Assembly: GCA_017399965.1 (NCBI GenBank)
Contig: JAFQAP010000011.1
Span: forward strand, 80,037-144,036
Source: Clostridia bacterium
GTDB lineage: Bacteria; Bacillota; Clostridia; Oscillospirales; CAG-382
Length of the DNA stretch: 64,000 nucleotides
Direction: 5' to 3'
Both the position numbers and the translations under genes were made by a program. This document shows, piece after piece, positions 40,711 to 48,671 of this stretch. The notes under the pieces are model-generated. The model was not told the DNA's origin. It made no database searches and saw nothing but the letters and a program-made list of their open reading frames with translations. Position 1 is the stretch's first letter; each line of letters starts with the position of its first letter.

Positions 40711-41733
40711 TTATACAGCTTCTTTTATATCCTTTATCAGCATATCGACCTGCTCTTCCTTGGTGGACCAGCCGGTGCAGATACGCATTGCCTTTTTGTT
40801 CCCAAGATCCGCAATGAATTCAAAGGAATAGGTCTTTTGCAGTTTTTCCAGCACTTCGTTTTCAAATACGGGGAATATCTGGTTGGTGGGGGAATCGTAA
40901 TACAATTCCACGTTTGCTTCCTTCAAGCCCTCTTTCACCTTTTCCGCCAGCGCCATAGCTTTTTTGCCCAACTCTACGTACAGATCATCGGTGAACAGCG
41001 TTTCAAACTGCACGCCCAAAAGTCTGCCTTTTGCAAGCAGTGCGCCGTGACGCTTTATCATATGGCGTATGTTATATGCGTACTTGGGATTTGCAAATAC
41101 CATCGCTTCTCCGAACAGCGCTCCGCATTTGGTGCCGCCAATGTAGAAAATATCACAGTTTTTTGCAAGGAAGGGGAGTGATATGTCGTTTGCCTTTGCC
41201 CCCAAAGCGTAAGCAAGTCGGGCTCCGTCAACAAACAAAGGAACGGAATATTTTTTACATACAGAGTAAATGTTTTCAAGCTCGTGTGCGCTGTAAAGCG
41301 TTCCCGTTTCCGTAGGCTGGGAAATATATACCATACCCGGCTTTACCTCGTGCTCGTTGGTGGGGACGGAAAGATATTTTTCAAGTCCTTCCGAGGTAAG
41401 CTTTCCGTTTACTGCGGGGAGGGCAAGAACTTTGTGTCCCGTGGCTTCGATAGCACCGGTTTCGTGCACGTTTATATGACCGCTTTCACAGCAGACCACA
41501 CCTTCGTAGGGACGGAGGACAGAAGATATAATAATCGTGTTCGCCTGCGTACCGCCAACCGCAAAATGTACTTCCGCATTGGGACATTCGCAAACCGATT
41601 TTATTTTTTCCTTTGCTTTTTCGCAGAATTCGTCGTTGCCGTAGCCTACGGTATTAAGTGAGTTTGTTTCTGTAAGGGCTTTCAAGACTTCGGGAGCGCA
41701 TCCGTCGGTGTAATCACATTCGAATCTTATCAT
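40711..41733 (-). CDS. ltaE: Low-specificity L-threonine aldolase (PLP-dependent)
   Basis: A 340-residue fold-type I PLP enzyme that cleaves L-threonine or allo-threonine to glycine and acetaldehyde. The PLP lysine is in FYIGGTKCGALFG, the Asp that contacts the pyridine nitrogen in PLFVDGARLAYALGA, and the N-terminal phosphate loop is AVGGTQANTII. The beta-eliminating-lyase family also holds tryptophanase-like and phenylserine aldolases, so some doubt about substrate remains. It is last in a leftward operon with the MgtC-like and antiporter genes (1-base gap). Confidence 0.9.
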   Translation of the reverse strand: MIRFECDYTDGCAPEVLKALTETNSLNTVGYGNDEFCEKAKEKIKSVCECPNAEVHFAVGGTQANTIIISSVLRPYEGVVCCESGHINVHETGAIEATGHKVLALPAVNGKLTSEGLEKYLSVPTNEHEVKPGMVYISQPTETGTLYSAHELENIYSVCKKYSVPLFVDGARLAYALGAKANDISLPFLAKNCDIFYIGGTKCGALFGEAMVFANPKYAYNIRHMIKRHGALLAKGRLLGVQFETLFTDDLYVELGKKAMALAEKVKEGLKEANVELYYDSPTNQIFPVFENEVLEKLQKTYSFEFIADLGNKKAMRICTGWSTKEEQVDMLIKDIKEAV

Positions 41734-41734
41734 A

Positions 41735-42457
41735 TTAATCCATTTCCTCTATATGGTATACGTATTCAAGAGTGCTCAACGCCTCTATTATTTCCTTGTG
41801 CTTTTTGTATTTTTTAAGTTCTTTTCCCGTTATTCGTACTGACACCGTATAAACGCTTAATCCGGAATTTAAATATGCGGGGTTGGATTCTATATCGTCA
41901 ATAACCATTCCCAGCTTGCGCACAGTAGTGACAAAATCCTGCAGGTTGTTTTTGTTTTTTAGTTCAAGATGCATTTCAAAGTGGTTGAATCTGTCTTTTA
42001 ATCCGTGCTCAATGGTGGGGAACAGAGATAATCCGCAAATAATGGCAACAAAGGATATAAGCGTTACCGTATACATTCCCGCGCCTGCGGTTATGCCTAA
42101 AATTCCGCAAGCCCAAAGCGCCGCAGAGGTGGTAAGACCTTTTATCTGGCTTTTTGAGCTGTATAAAACCGAATTTCCGCTTATCATAGCCCCGCCGATA
42201 ACCACGGCGGCGGAAAGCAGGGGAAGATTTATATCGGTTTGAGCCATTAAAAAGGTGTCGGTAAGCATTGCCACGGTTCCCGCAAGGGAAACGATAATAA
42301 AGGTGCGTAATCCCGCGGAATGGCGCTTTGAAGAACGTTCCGTTCCCAAAAATGCGGAAAACAGCATAGAAATACCGATACGCAAAAAGATGGTGTATAT
42401 GTTTAGCTGTGAAGACCATTCACCCATTAAAACTGCCAAAGGGTCATTTATAATCAT
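41735..42457 (-). CDS. MgtC/SapB family membrane protein
   Basis: A 240-residue protein with a four- to five-helix hydrophobic MgtC domain (FLRIGISMLFSAFLGTERSSKRHSAGLRT is the conserved N-terminal block with Glu and Arg, cf. LGxERExxxKPAGLRTH) and a cytoplasmic ACT-like tail (about 150-240). MgtC proteins modulate Mg2+ homeostasis and F1Fo ATPase in pathogens; in commensal Clostridia the role is unknown. It lies 14 bases downstream of the antiporter gene and 1 base before the aldolase gene. Confidence 0.88.
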   Translation of the reverse strand: MIINDPLAVLMGEWSSQLNIYTIFLRIGISMLFSAFLGTERSSKRHSAGLRTFIIVSLAGTVAMLTDTFLMAQTDINLPLLSAAVVIGGAMISGNSVLYSSKSQIKGLTTSAALWACGILGITAGAGMYTVTLISFVAIICGLSLFPTIEHGLKDRFNHFEMHLELKNKNNLQDFVTTVRKLGMVIDDIESNPAYLNSGLSVYTVSVRITGKELKKYKKHKEIIEALSTLEYVYHIEEMD

Positions 42458-42471
42458 ATTTTACGTTCTCC

Positions 42472-43926
42472 TTATCTGTTTCTTGAAAAAGGCTTTCGCC
42501 GTGCGGCAAGCATAGCAGCATACTGCTCTTCTGCCGCCTCCAAAAACGCCTGCTCGTCTTCCGATGGGCTGTTGCCCTTTTCGGGAAGCTCTTTTTGTAT
42601 CTTTTGTATTCGTTCTACCAGCAGTTCGGCGTCATTTTTGGTTTTTCCGTCCGCTGTAATAACTTCAACCGAAATCAGATCCTCTATCTTTTCTGAATAT
42701 GAGCCGGCAAGATGTAAAGAAAGCTTTGCCAAAGCGGGGCCGATAAGCTCGTACAATACGCCGGATGCCAAAATAACCGTCTGCAGAGCTTCTCCCGTTT
42801 CGCCGCCGATCGCTCTCGCGCCCAGCGCGGCAAGACCTATGCTTACTCCCGCTTGGGGAATAAGTGCAAAACCTAAATTATTGCAAACTTTTTTGTCCTT
42901 TTTGGCTATTTTGCAGCCCAGGTACGCGCCTGCATATTTGCCTGCAATTCTTACCGTGAAATATACGATTCCCACCACGAGGAGAGAAACCGCACCTACA
43001 GATGAGGAAAAATCAAACAGAGCGTTAAGGTCAAATCCCACACCCGACCTTACAAAGAACAACAGCAGTATGGGCGGGCTGAAGTAATTCAGCTGTTTAA
43101 ACAGCTTTTCGTCGCCGGAAACATTTATATATACCGTAGCCATGGACATACAGCCAAGCAAGGGGGAAACGTCCAACACGGTGCAGACACCGCAAAAAGC
43201 AAACAGCACGGCTATAGAAACTATCAAGCGGTTATCGGTAGACCTTTTCTTTAAAAGAGAGGTGAGGAAAAATCCGAATATACCGCCCAAAAGAAATACA
43301 CCCAAATTAATAAGCAAGGGGATAAAAACGTCTTTAGCGCTTGCCGATCTTTCCCCGCCGATAACGGCAACCGCCACGGATATGGAAACGGAATAAGCAA
43401 TAAGGCTTATTACGTTATCAAGAGCAACGACCTGAAGCAAAGTGTTTACAAAATCGCCCTTCGCGCCGGTCTGCCGTATGGTCATCATAGTGGATGCGGA
43501 AGCGGTGGCGGCAGCAAGAGCTGCAAGCACTATGGAAAAAGCAAGGTTTACTTTTAAAAGAAAATACAGTACGGAAAATACCAAAAGTGAAGCGGTAAGG
43601 GCTTCTGCCGCGGTAATAATAACGACCTTGGCGCCGTTTTTCTTTAATACGTTGAATTTAAAAAACTCACCCGTGCTGAAGGCAATAAACGCCAAAGCTA
43701 TATCGGAAAGAAATTCCGTGCCGTTTAAAACCGTTTCCGGCACCGCATCAAGACAAAAGGGACCCAACAGAATTCCCGTTATTATATATGCGGTCACGTT
43801 GGGAAGCTTTAAAAGCTTTGTAAGCCGTGTCATGGCAAAGCCGCAAAACAGCATAAGAGCAATGGTAATTATAGCTATTGCGGCAGGGGATTGTATCCCG
43901 AAAGTTTTTTGTATAAAATCAGCCAC
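42472..43926 (-). CDS. Kef/CPA2-type cation:proton antiporter
   Basis: A 484-residue integral membrane protein with about twelve TM helices. The FGFAMTRLTKLLKLPNVTAYIITGILLGP segment is the canonical N-terminal block of CPA2 Na+/H+ and K+/H+ antiporters, and IALAFIAFSTGEFFKFN and ALIPQAGVSIGLAALGARA are the later conserved helices. There is no TrkA-N domain. The GTG at 43926 is chosen because AAGG lies nine bases upstream (AAAGGCGGT); a TTG 24 bases upstream includes this site. It is first of the antiporter-mgtC-aldolase operon. Confidence 0.85.
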   Translation of the reverse strand: MADFIQKTFGIQSPAAIAIITIALMLFCGFAMTRLTKLLKLPNVTAYIITGILLGPFCLDAVPETVLNGTEFLSDIALAFIAFSTGEFFKFNVLKKNGAKVVIITAAEALTASLLVFSVLYFLLKVNLAFSIVLAALAAATASASTMMTIRQTGAKGDFVNTLLQVVALDNVISLIAYSVSISVAVAVIGGERSASAKDVFIPLLINLGVFLLGGIFGFFLTSLLKKRSTDNRLIVSIAVLFAFCGVCTVLDVSPLLGCMSMATVYINVSGDEKLFKQLNYFSPPILLLFFVRSGVGFDLNALFDFSSSVGAVSLLVVGIVYFTVRIAGKYAGAYLGCKIAKKDKKVCNNLGFALIPQAGVSIGLAALGARAIGGETGEALQTVILASGVLYELIGPALAKLSLHLAGSYSEKIEDLISVEVITADGKTKNDAELLVERIQKIQKELPEKGNSPSEDEQAFLEAAEEQYAAMLAARRKPFSRNR

Positions 43927-43978
43927 GGTACACCGCCTTTCAACGAGCAATTTTTATAAAAACATTGTCTTTTTCAAT

Positions 43979-44007
43979 ATTTTAACATATAAACACAGTA
44001 TAGTCAA
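43979..44007 (-). promoter_or_regulatory. SigA-type promoter of the antiporter operon
   Basis: On the minus strand TTGACT (44007-44002), 17-base spacer and TAAAAT (43984-43979), about 53 bases before the GTG start. Confidence 0.8.
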
Positions 44008-44018
44008 TTACTAATTGA
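44004..44018. promoter_or_regulatory. Palindrome overlapping the antiporter -35 (candidate operator)
   Basis: TCAATTA-C-TAATTGA, a perfect 7+7 inverted repeat around one base, covers four of the six -35 bases of the leftward promoter. A dimeric repressor would be expected to block it. Confidence 0.5.
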
Positions 44019-44061
44019 TTGTTTGTCGATGAGAGGGAGTGTGGTGAAAATATATTTTCTG

Positions 44062-44091
44062 TTCAAAAAAGAAACCCCGCGCAACGCGGGG
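44062..44091 (-). terminator. Terminator of the XRE regulator gene
   Basis: Reading leftward, CCCCGCG and CGCGGGG (44075-44091) form a 7-bp GC stem with a 3-base loop followed by TTTCTTTTTT, 14 bases after the regulator's stop. Confidence 0.88.
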
Positions 44092-44104
44092 GTGAGAAAG
44101 TTAT

Positions 44105-44923
44105 TCATCCTATGAGAAACTGAGAAACGGTATAATTCTTTTTGTTGAGTATATACATTGCAGTTAGTACCATGTACGCGGCGATACCGCAATGACCGCA
44201 GATCAAATATCCTCTGTCTACCGAACGATTATCCGCAACAAATTCAATGATGCGATTTTCGGTAAATAAAAGTAAAAGTTCATTCAAACGGGATATTTCA
44301 ATATTGGCTTTTTCGATTAGCGTTTGTTTTTGTGTTGGAACATCACAGCATAGAGCGAAAATCAGTTTTTGTCCGTCTTCGCTGCAAAGCGCCTGCATCA
44401 CTTCTATCGTGTTTTGGTCGAAGGGGGAGAGCTGCTTGATAAGTGATGATTTAATAACGCAAGCCACACCTTGATCATCCCAGATTTTCGTTCCATATGA
44501 ACCTATAATTCTAAGGTTCCCTTGATTCTTACTTTCTTCTTGTAATTCTCTGTTGCCCACCTCAGCAAAATATATACCCTTCCACATTTTCCAAAGATCT
44601 TCTCCAAGCTCTTGACGGAGATTGCTGCTATAGCGGTCATAGTTTGCCTTTGACCAAACGAATTCCGTTGAAAGCTGCTCAATCTTATTTGAAACAGCAT
44701 CAAGATCACCGCTTGATTCGGTTTCAAGAAGAACATCTGCCGAGATTTTGTAAACATCGCTAATAGCCTTCAGATTAAAGCAATCGGGCAAACAATCTCC
44801 TGCCTCCCATTTTGAAATTGCCTGCGGAGATACACCTACCTTTTCTGCAACTTCCTCTTGTGTCATACCCAGCTTTTTTCTATGATTCCGAAGCTTTTCG
44901 CCGAATATCTTTTGATCTAACAT
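44105..44923 (-). CDS. XRE-family transcriptional regulator
   Basis: A 272-residue regulator. Residues about 6-60 form a lambda-repressor-like helix-turn-helix (LRNHRKKLGMTQEEVAEKVGVSPQAISKWEAGDCLPD). The rest has no recognised domain; residues 240-260 hold two cysteines and a hydrophobic segment (YLICGHCGIAAYMVLTAMYI), perhaps a membrane or metal-binding end. A palindrome and a promoter directly upstream suggest that it represses itself. AT-richer than its flanks. Confidence 0.85.
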   Translation of the reverse strand: MLDQKIFGEKLRNHRKKLGMTQEEVAEKVGVSPQAISKWEAGDCLPDCFNLKAISDVYKISADVLLETESSGDLDAVSNKIEQLSTEFVWSKANYDRYSSNLRQELGEDLWKMWKGIYFAEVGNRELQEESKNQGNLRIIGSYGTKIWDDQGVACVIKSSLIKQLSPFDQNTIEVMQALCSEDGQKLIFALCCDVPTQKQTLIEKANIEISRLNELLLLFTENRIIEFVADNRSVDRGYLICGHCGIAAYMVLTAMYILNKKNYTVSQFLIG

Positions 44924-44945
44924 ATTCTATCCTCCAAGATTTTTT

Positions 44946-44959
44946 AAGATAGCTATCTT
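44946..44959. promoter_or_regulatory. Perfect palindrome upstream of the XRE gene (candidate autoregulatory operator)
   Basis: AAGATAGCTATCTT, a 14-base perfect inverted repeat, lies between the -10 region and the start codon of the XRE gene, at or just after the expected transcription start. Confidence 0.65.
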
Positions 44960-44967
44960 GTGAATAT

Positions 44968-44996
44968 AATATAGCACGAAATAAATCAACTTACAA
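44968..44996 (-). promoter_or_regulatory. Probable promoter of the XRE gene
   Basis: On the minus strand TTGTAA (44996-44991), 17-base spacer and TATATT (44973-44968). Confidence 0.65.
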
Positions 44997-45097
44997 TAGT
45001 AAGAACGTTGAGTTTTATTGTGTTAATTCTACCTAAGGTTGAATACTTTGGTTTTTCAAGCATAGCGCGTGGACGTTCTTTCACGATAGGGATAAAT

Positions 45098-45139
45098 GCG
45101 AATCCACTAAAAAAGCAAGGCTTTTCAACCTTGCCTTTT
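45098..45139 (-). repeat. Terminator-bearing repeat, copy A
   Basis: Begins GCGAATC and holds AAAAAAGCAAGGCTTTTCA, then CCTTGCC; on the minus strand it is a hairpin followed by a run of T, ending the anti-sigma operon. A copy with few differences is at 47264-47304. Confidence 0.75.
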
Positions 45140-45174
45140 CGCGTTATAATTAATTATTCAACTTTATCAACTTA

Positions 45175-46494
45175 TCAGTTGTTCTTGTGATTATCCTTTT
45201 GACTTTCAAAATACTCCTTATATCCACTCACTTGTACCGCCGGCACGTAGGTCATTGCGTAGATTGTGTTTCCATTTTCAGATTTGCCGATATTCTTATA
45301 AAAAACATAGAAGGGTATTCCTTTCGTGGCTTTTCCGGTTTTATCGTAATCTCCAAACACGTATTCCATATCTACAAAGTCGTAATTTTCAAAGCTTACT
45401 TTGTCTTGAGCTCTCATGCATATGGGACAAGAATGACCTCCGAAAACGTACCCGTTATACAACAAAGCCTCTGCCTCGCTTATGGATATTTTTTTTGCAT
45501 TTGCGATAACATCGTATTGGCTGTCGCCTATATCGTTTCGATTTTTGGAATAGTGTACGCTGGACACCGTAAGTATACTGTCACTTACAATATCACCCGA
45601 ATAGTTGGAAAAATTATCGAAGCTTATATATATATAATCCGTTATTGGTCTGGGTTGTGATGAGTTGAGCTCGTGTGCGCTCTCATCATAAAAGTAAATA
45701 TAGACATGCTCTGCTCCATGCTCGGTATAGGAACCAAAGCTTCTGATAACCTTTGCATTGGAAAAAGATACACCAAAAATTTTGAATAGTTTGTTCTTTA
45801 TTGAATGAATAGAATCTAATATCTCTTCATCAGAGAGACGTTGATCAATCTGAATTGTTTCTCCATCTATAACAATTTGCCTGTTACCTTCCAACTTGCT
45901 TAATCCTACTGAGTTTTTTTGAGGATTTTGAGATGCTGACAGATAATAAGAACCGATGTCGACACGGGCAGATAGCGTATTGTTGCCGGTACTATAATTG
46001 TTTTCTTTGATGCTGTATTGGGGTATAGGCGCATCGAGCGATTCGGCCAGCTTAGGAAGAAAAGCATCAATGAAGGCCTTCAATTCCACCTCATTCAATT
46101 CTTTGTCTATCTGCGTGTGCTGATACAATTTAAGGTATTCATCATCAGGCATATTACCGATATATAAATACTTGCTATCAGGTACATAAATCTTCGTATA
46201 TGCGTTAGTTGATACACCGTCATAATACTTAGTGAATAAATTAGCAATTTTATCTGCTGAATATTGTGCTGTATCCCAAGTGGGAACGTCGGGTAGATTA
46301 GCTTTTTGTAACATAGGAACAGCGATAACCGCGCTCAAAACCAGCACGAAACAAGCCGCGATTGCCCCGAAGCGAAGCCATACGCCTTTTTGCTTTCTGT
46401 TATTCTGTCTGAGTTTATCCTTTTGTTTAACATATTTTTCAACAAGGTCGGGAGCAATGTGATTCAGACCTTCGTTCCATTCAATCTTTTTCAT
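45175..46494 (-). CDS. Membrane-anchored anti-sigma-like protein
   Basis: A 439-residue protein encoded directly after an ECF sigma factor with a 4-base overlap (ATGA). It has a short cytoplasmic N-terminus (1-40, basic, NEGLNHIAPDLVEKYVKQKDK), one TM helix (about 41-63, FGAIAACFVLVLSAVIAVPML) and a large extracytoplasmic domain of unknown fold. Near the C-terminus GGHSCPICMRAQ holds a CxxC pair and may be a disulfide or metal switch. Position, coupling and topology suggest that it binds and controls the sigma factor; no canonical zinc-binding anti-sigma domain is seen, so this is inference. Confidence 0.72.
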   Translation of the reverse strand: MKKIEWNEGLNHIAPDLVEKYVKQKDKLRQNNRKQKGVWLRFGAIAACFVLVLSAVIAVPMLQKANLPDVPTWDTAQYSADKIANLFTKYYDGVSTNAYTKIYVPDSKYLYIGNMPDDEYLKLYQHTQIDKELNEVELKAFIDAFLPKLAESLDAPIPQYSIKENNYSTGNNTLSARVDIGSYYLSASQNPQKNSVGLSKLEGNRQIVIDGETIQIDQRLSDEEILDSIHSIKNKLFKIFGVSFSNAKVIRSFGSYTEHGAEHVYIYFYDESAHELNSSQPRPITDYIYISFDNFSNYSGDIVSDSILTVSSVHYSKNRNDIGDSQYDVIANAKKISISEAEALLYNGYVFGGHSCPICMRAQDKVSFENYDFVDMEYVFGDYDKTGKATKGIPFYVFYKNIGKSENGNTIYAMTYVPAVQVSGYKEYFESQKDNHKNN

Positions 46495-47087
46495 ATAGAA
46501 TAACCCTCACTTTCAAGTCTTTCTTTCAAGGTACTTCTTATGGCGGCAAGCTCCTTGTTCACCATTGAACGGCTCAAATTCAGATCGCTTGCAATCGTAT
46601 CAATGGGATCGGATACATAATACCTGCTCATAAATATGAATTGTTTGCGTTCGGAAAGCGAGCGAACAAAGTCGCTGATAACGTATCCAAGTCTTTCGGC
46701 GTCGAAATCTGCACTGATATCCTCATCACCTGCGATGAAATCTTCAAGTTCAGACAAGGATACGGTCATCTCGGAAGGTATTACGTTCTGCCGCAGCTTA
46801 CTGTGGTAGCGTTTGATTGCAACCCTGCGTGTGATAATAATAAGAAATGCTTTAAGCACATTTGGTCTTGCTGGCGGTATTGCGTTCCAAGCCCCAAGAT
46901 ATGTATCGTTCAAGCATTCTTCCGAGTCAAGTCTATCGTGAACCACGTTGTAGGCAATGGAAAACAGATACTTTTTATATTTGAAGTCGGTTTCCTCAAT
47001 CGCTTTTTCATCGCGTTTCCAATAAAGCTCAACGATCTTTTCATCGCCCATAGGCGTTCTCGCCGTTTGTTTACTTTGAAGTTCCAT
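46491..47087 (-). CDS. ECF-type RNA polymerase sigma factor
   Basis: A 198-residue sigma factor with region 2 (FKYKKYLFSIAYNVVHDRLDSEECLNDTYLGAWN and the -10-binding IPPARPNVLKAFLIIITRRVAIKRYH area) and region 4 (LSERKQFIFMSRYYVSDPIDTIASDLNLSRSMVNKELAAIR). The ATG at 47087 has AAGGAGG eight bases ahead; the frame is open for 18 codons upstream but those include the ribosome site. It is coupled to the anti-sigma-like gene by a 4-base overlap. Target genes are unknown. Confidence 0.9.
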   Translation of the reverse strand: MELQSKQTARTPMGDEKIVELYWKRDEKAIEETDFKYKKYLFSIAYNVVHDRLDSEECLNDTYLGAWNAIPPARPNVLKAFLIIITRRVAIKRYHSKLRQNVIPSEMTVSLSELEDFIAGDEDISADFDAERLGYVISDFVRSLSERKQFIFMSRYYVSDPIDTIASDLNLSRSMVNKELAAIRSTLKERLESEGYSI

Positions 47088-47263
47088 AACTTGCCTCCTT
47101 CCTCGCGTTTTTGAAAGGCCCTTCATAAATAGCAGTACCAAAAAAATTGAAAGTGTGTAATGAGTTTTGAATGCTTTTCGTTTTTTATTTTATACTATAT
47201 TTCTTTAAATTTAAATAAGCGATCGCTTAAAACGCTTACGCCGGGACAAAATCCGGCAAAAGC

Positions 47264-47304
47264 GCGAATCTACCGAAAAAAGCAAGGCTTTTCAGCCCTG
47301 CTTT
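47264..47304 (-). repeat. Terminator-bearing repeat, copy B
   Basis: GCGAATC then AAAAAAGCAAGGCTTTTCA and CCCTGC, nearly the same as copy A at 45098. On the minus strand it forms a hairpin with trailing T-run behind the tRNA transcript. With copy A it brackets the sigma/anti-sigma operon. Confidence 0.72.
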
Positions 47305-47319
47305 AATTTATTTTCAATG

Positions 47320-47500
47320 TAATCATCACGGAGTGGTGGATGTAATCAAGCCGACGGAGATGCACGCTTGCGCGTGATGCCATCCACGTCTTCGACGTGA
47401 TTCCATACCGTCGCAAAGCGACGGATGCCATACCAAGCCTACGGAACCCCCAAAACTCGCTTCACTCGTTTCGGGGAACCCCTATGTGTCGGCTTGGATA
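47320..47500. repeat. Large multi-hairpin intergenic element
   Basis: No gene lies in 47088-47534; besides copy B this stretch holds a 150-base structure closed by CAAGCCGAC (47347-47355) and GTCGGCTTG (47488-47496), a perfect 9-bp stem. Inside are CACGC/GCGTG (47363-47376), CACGTC/GACGTG (47385-47399), CCGTCGC/GCGACGG (47408-47424) and a fourth imperfect CCCC/GGGG arm near 47445-47476. The hairpins are separated by ATGCCAT or TTCCATACC spacers. It resembles REP/MITE-like dispersed elements of gut Clostridia. Confidence 0.7.
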
Positions 47501-47501
47501 A

Positions 47502-47534
47502 AAAATAACGGCTTCCATAGAAGCCGTTATTTTT
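47502..47534 (-). terminator. Terminator of the tRNA-Met/tRNA-Glu transcript
   Basis: AAAATAACGGCTTC (47502-47515), loop CATA, GAAGCCGTTATTTTT (47520-47534), directly behind the CCA end of tRNA-Glu; T-runs on both strands. Confidence 0.92.
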
Positions 47535-47609
47535 TGGTGACCCGTAGGAGAATCGAACTCCTGTTACCGCCGTGAAAGGGCGGTGTCTTAACCGCTTGAC
47601 CAACGGGCC
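47535..47609 (-). tRNA. tRNA-Glu (anticodon TTC)
   Basis: A full cloverleaf on the minus strand: acceptor GGCCCGT pairing with ACGGGTC, D-arm GGTCAAGCGGTTAAGAC, anticodon loop CTTTCAC with TTC, T-arm GTTCGATTC, CCA encoded (47535-47537). Confidence 0.96.
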
Positions 47610-47615
47610 ATGGAA

Positions 47616-47692
47616 TGGTAGCGGAAGTGGGACTTGAACCTACGACCTGCCGGGTATGAACCGGATGCTCTGGCCAACTGAGCTATTCCGCC
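47616..47692 (-). tRNA. tRNA-Met (anticodon CAT)
   Basis: Cloverleaf on the minus strand starting GGCGGAATAGCTCAG, anticodon loop TTCATAC with CAT, T-arm GTTCAAGTC, encoded CCA (47616-47618). The G1-paired acceptor and GGCGGAATAGCTCAG start are those of an elongator tRNA rather than an initiator. Six bases upstream of tRNA-Glu in the same transcript. Confidence 0.93.
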
Positions 47693-47734
47693 ATTTTATT
47701 CCGCTTTTCTCGCCGTCGCGCTGACAGCTTGCTT

Positions 47735-47763
47735 ATTATAGCAGGCTTTTAACTGTTTGTCAA
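47735..47763 (-). promoter_or_regulatory. Consensus promoter of the tRNA-Met/tRNA-Glu operon
   Basis: On the minus strand TTGACA (47763-47758), 17-base spacer and TATAAT (47740-47735), a perfect SigA promoter 42 bases before the tRNA-Met 5' end. Confidence 0.95.
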
Positions 47764-47797
47764 GTGTTTTTTTCATTAAATTTAAAAATAAAGTTTC

Positions 47798-47826
47798 TTG
47801 AAATGTGGGTAACTATATGTTATAAT
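47798..47826 (+). promoter_or_regulatory. SigA-type promoter of the pgeF-recG operon
   Basis: TTGAAA (47798-47803), 17-base spacer, TATAAT (47821-47826), 19 bases before the start codon. Confidence 0.85.
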
Positions 47827-47845
47827 TTTTGTGAGGTGATAACGG

Positions 47846-48667
47846 TTGAACCAACAGTTCGTTTTACACAATGACAAAGCGTTGTATTATACCTCTCCGC
47901 TTTTGGATTCATATAATATACCCCACGCATTTTTTACACGGCACGGCGGGGTGAGCACTCCTCCTTTTGATACGCTTAATTTTGCGGTGGGAACGGGGGA
48001 AGTTAAAGATTCTGCCGAAAACGTACAAGCAAACCACCGTATCGCCGCATCGGTCTTCGGACTTAATGAAAATTACGTTTGCCGAACTTATCAGACCCAC
48101 AGCACTACCGTGGTTTTTGCAACCGAGGAAGACAGAGGCAGAGGCACCGTTAAGCCCCCTTATGATTTCGACGTGGACGGGCTTATAACATCCTGCGGCG
48201 AAACTATTATTTCCGTAAGAAGCGCGGATTGCGTTCCCATTCTTTTTTACGATGTTAAGAAAGATATTTGTGCCGCCGTTCACTCAGGCTGGCGGGGAAC
48301 GGAGGGCGAGATTTCCGCAGTCGCAATTAACAAAATGTGCGAAGCGGGAAGCGATAAAAAGGATATAGTTGCCGCTATCGGCCCTTGTGCAGGCGTGTGC
48401 TGTTACGAGGTGGGAAGCGAGCTTTACGATATTTTCACACAGTCCGATCATAATAATTCAAAATATTTTGTACCCAAAGAAAACGGAAAATATTTTTTAG
48501 ATCTTACTGGGTTAAACACTGCGGTGCTTTTAAAGCACGGAATTTTACCGCAAAACATTTCCGCCTGCAATATATGCACCTGCTGTAATACGGATATGTT
48601 CTTTTCCCACCGTATGCAGGGAAAAGAGCGGGGCACCATGGCATCGTTCATAATGAAAAGGAGATAA
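47846..48667 (+). CDS. pgeF: Peptidoglycan editing factor PgeF (multicopper polyphenol oxidase/YfiH family)
   Basis: A 273-residue protein of the YfiH/PgeF family, which in E. coli removes misincorporated L-Ser from UDP-MurNAc precursors; laccase activity has also been reported for family members. The His/Cys metal site is visible in YQTHSTTV, RSADCVPILFYD, AVHSGWRGT and CAGVCCYEVG. The start is TTG 47846, with GAGGTGA six bases before it. First gene of a rightward operon with YhaO/YhaN, recG and dusB. Confidence 0.9.
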   Translation: MNQQFVLHNDKALYYTSPLLDSYNIPHAFFTRHGGVSTPPFDTLNFAVGTGEVKDSAENVQANHRIAASVFGLNENYVCRTYQTHSTTVVFATEEDRGRGTVKPPYDFDVDGLITSCGETIISVRSADCVPILFYDVKKDICAAVHSGWRGTEGEISAVAINKMCEAGSDKKDIVAAIGPCAGVCCYEVGSELYDIFTQSDHNNSKYFVPKENGKYFLDLTGLNTAVLLKHGILPQNISACNICTCCNTDMFFSHRMQGKERGTMASFIMKRR

Positions 48668-48671
48668 TCTG

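Noticed and set aside
47320..47500. A CRISPR array because of regularly spaced hairpins
   Set aside because: The hairpin sequences differ from one another and spacing is too short; no cas genes are present.
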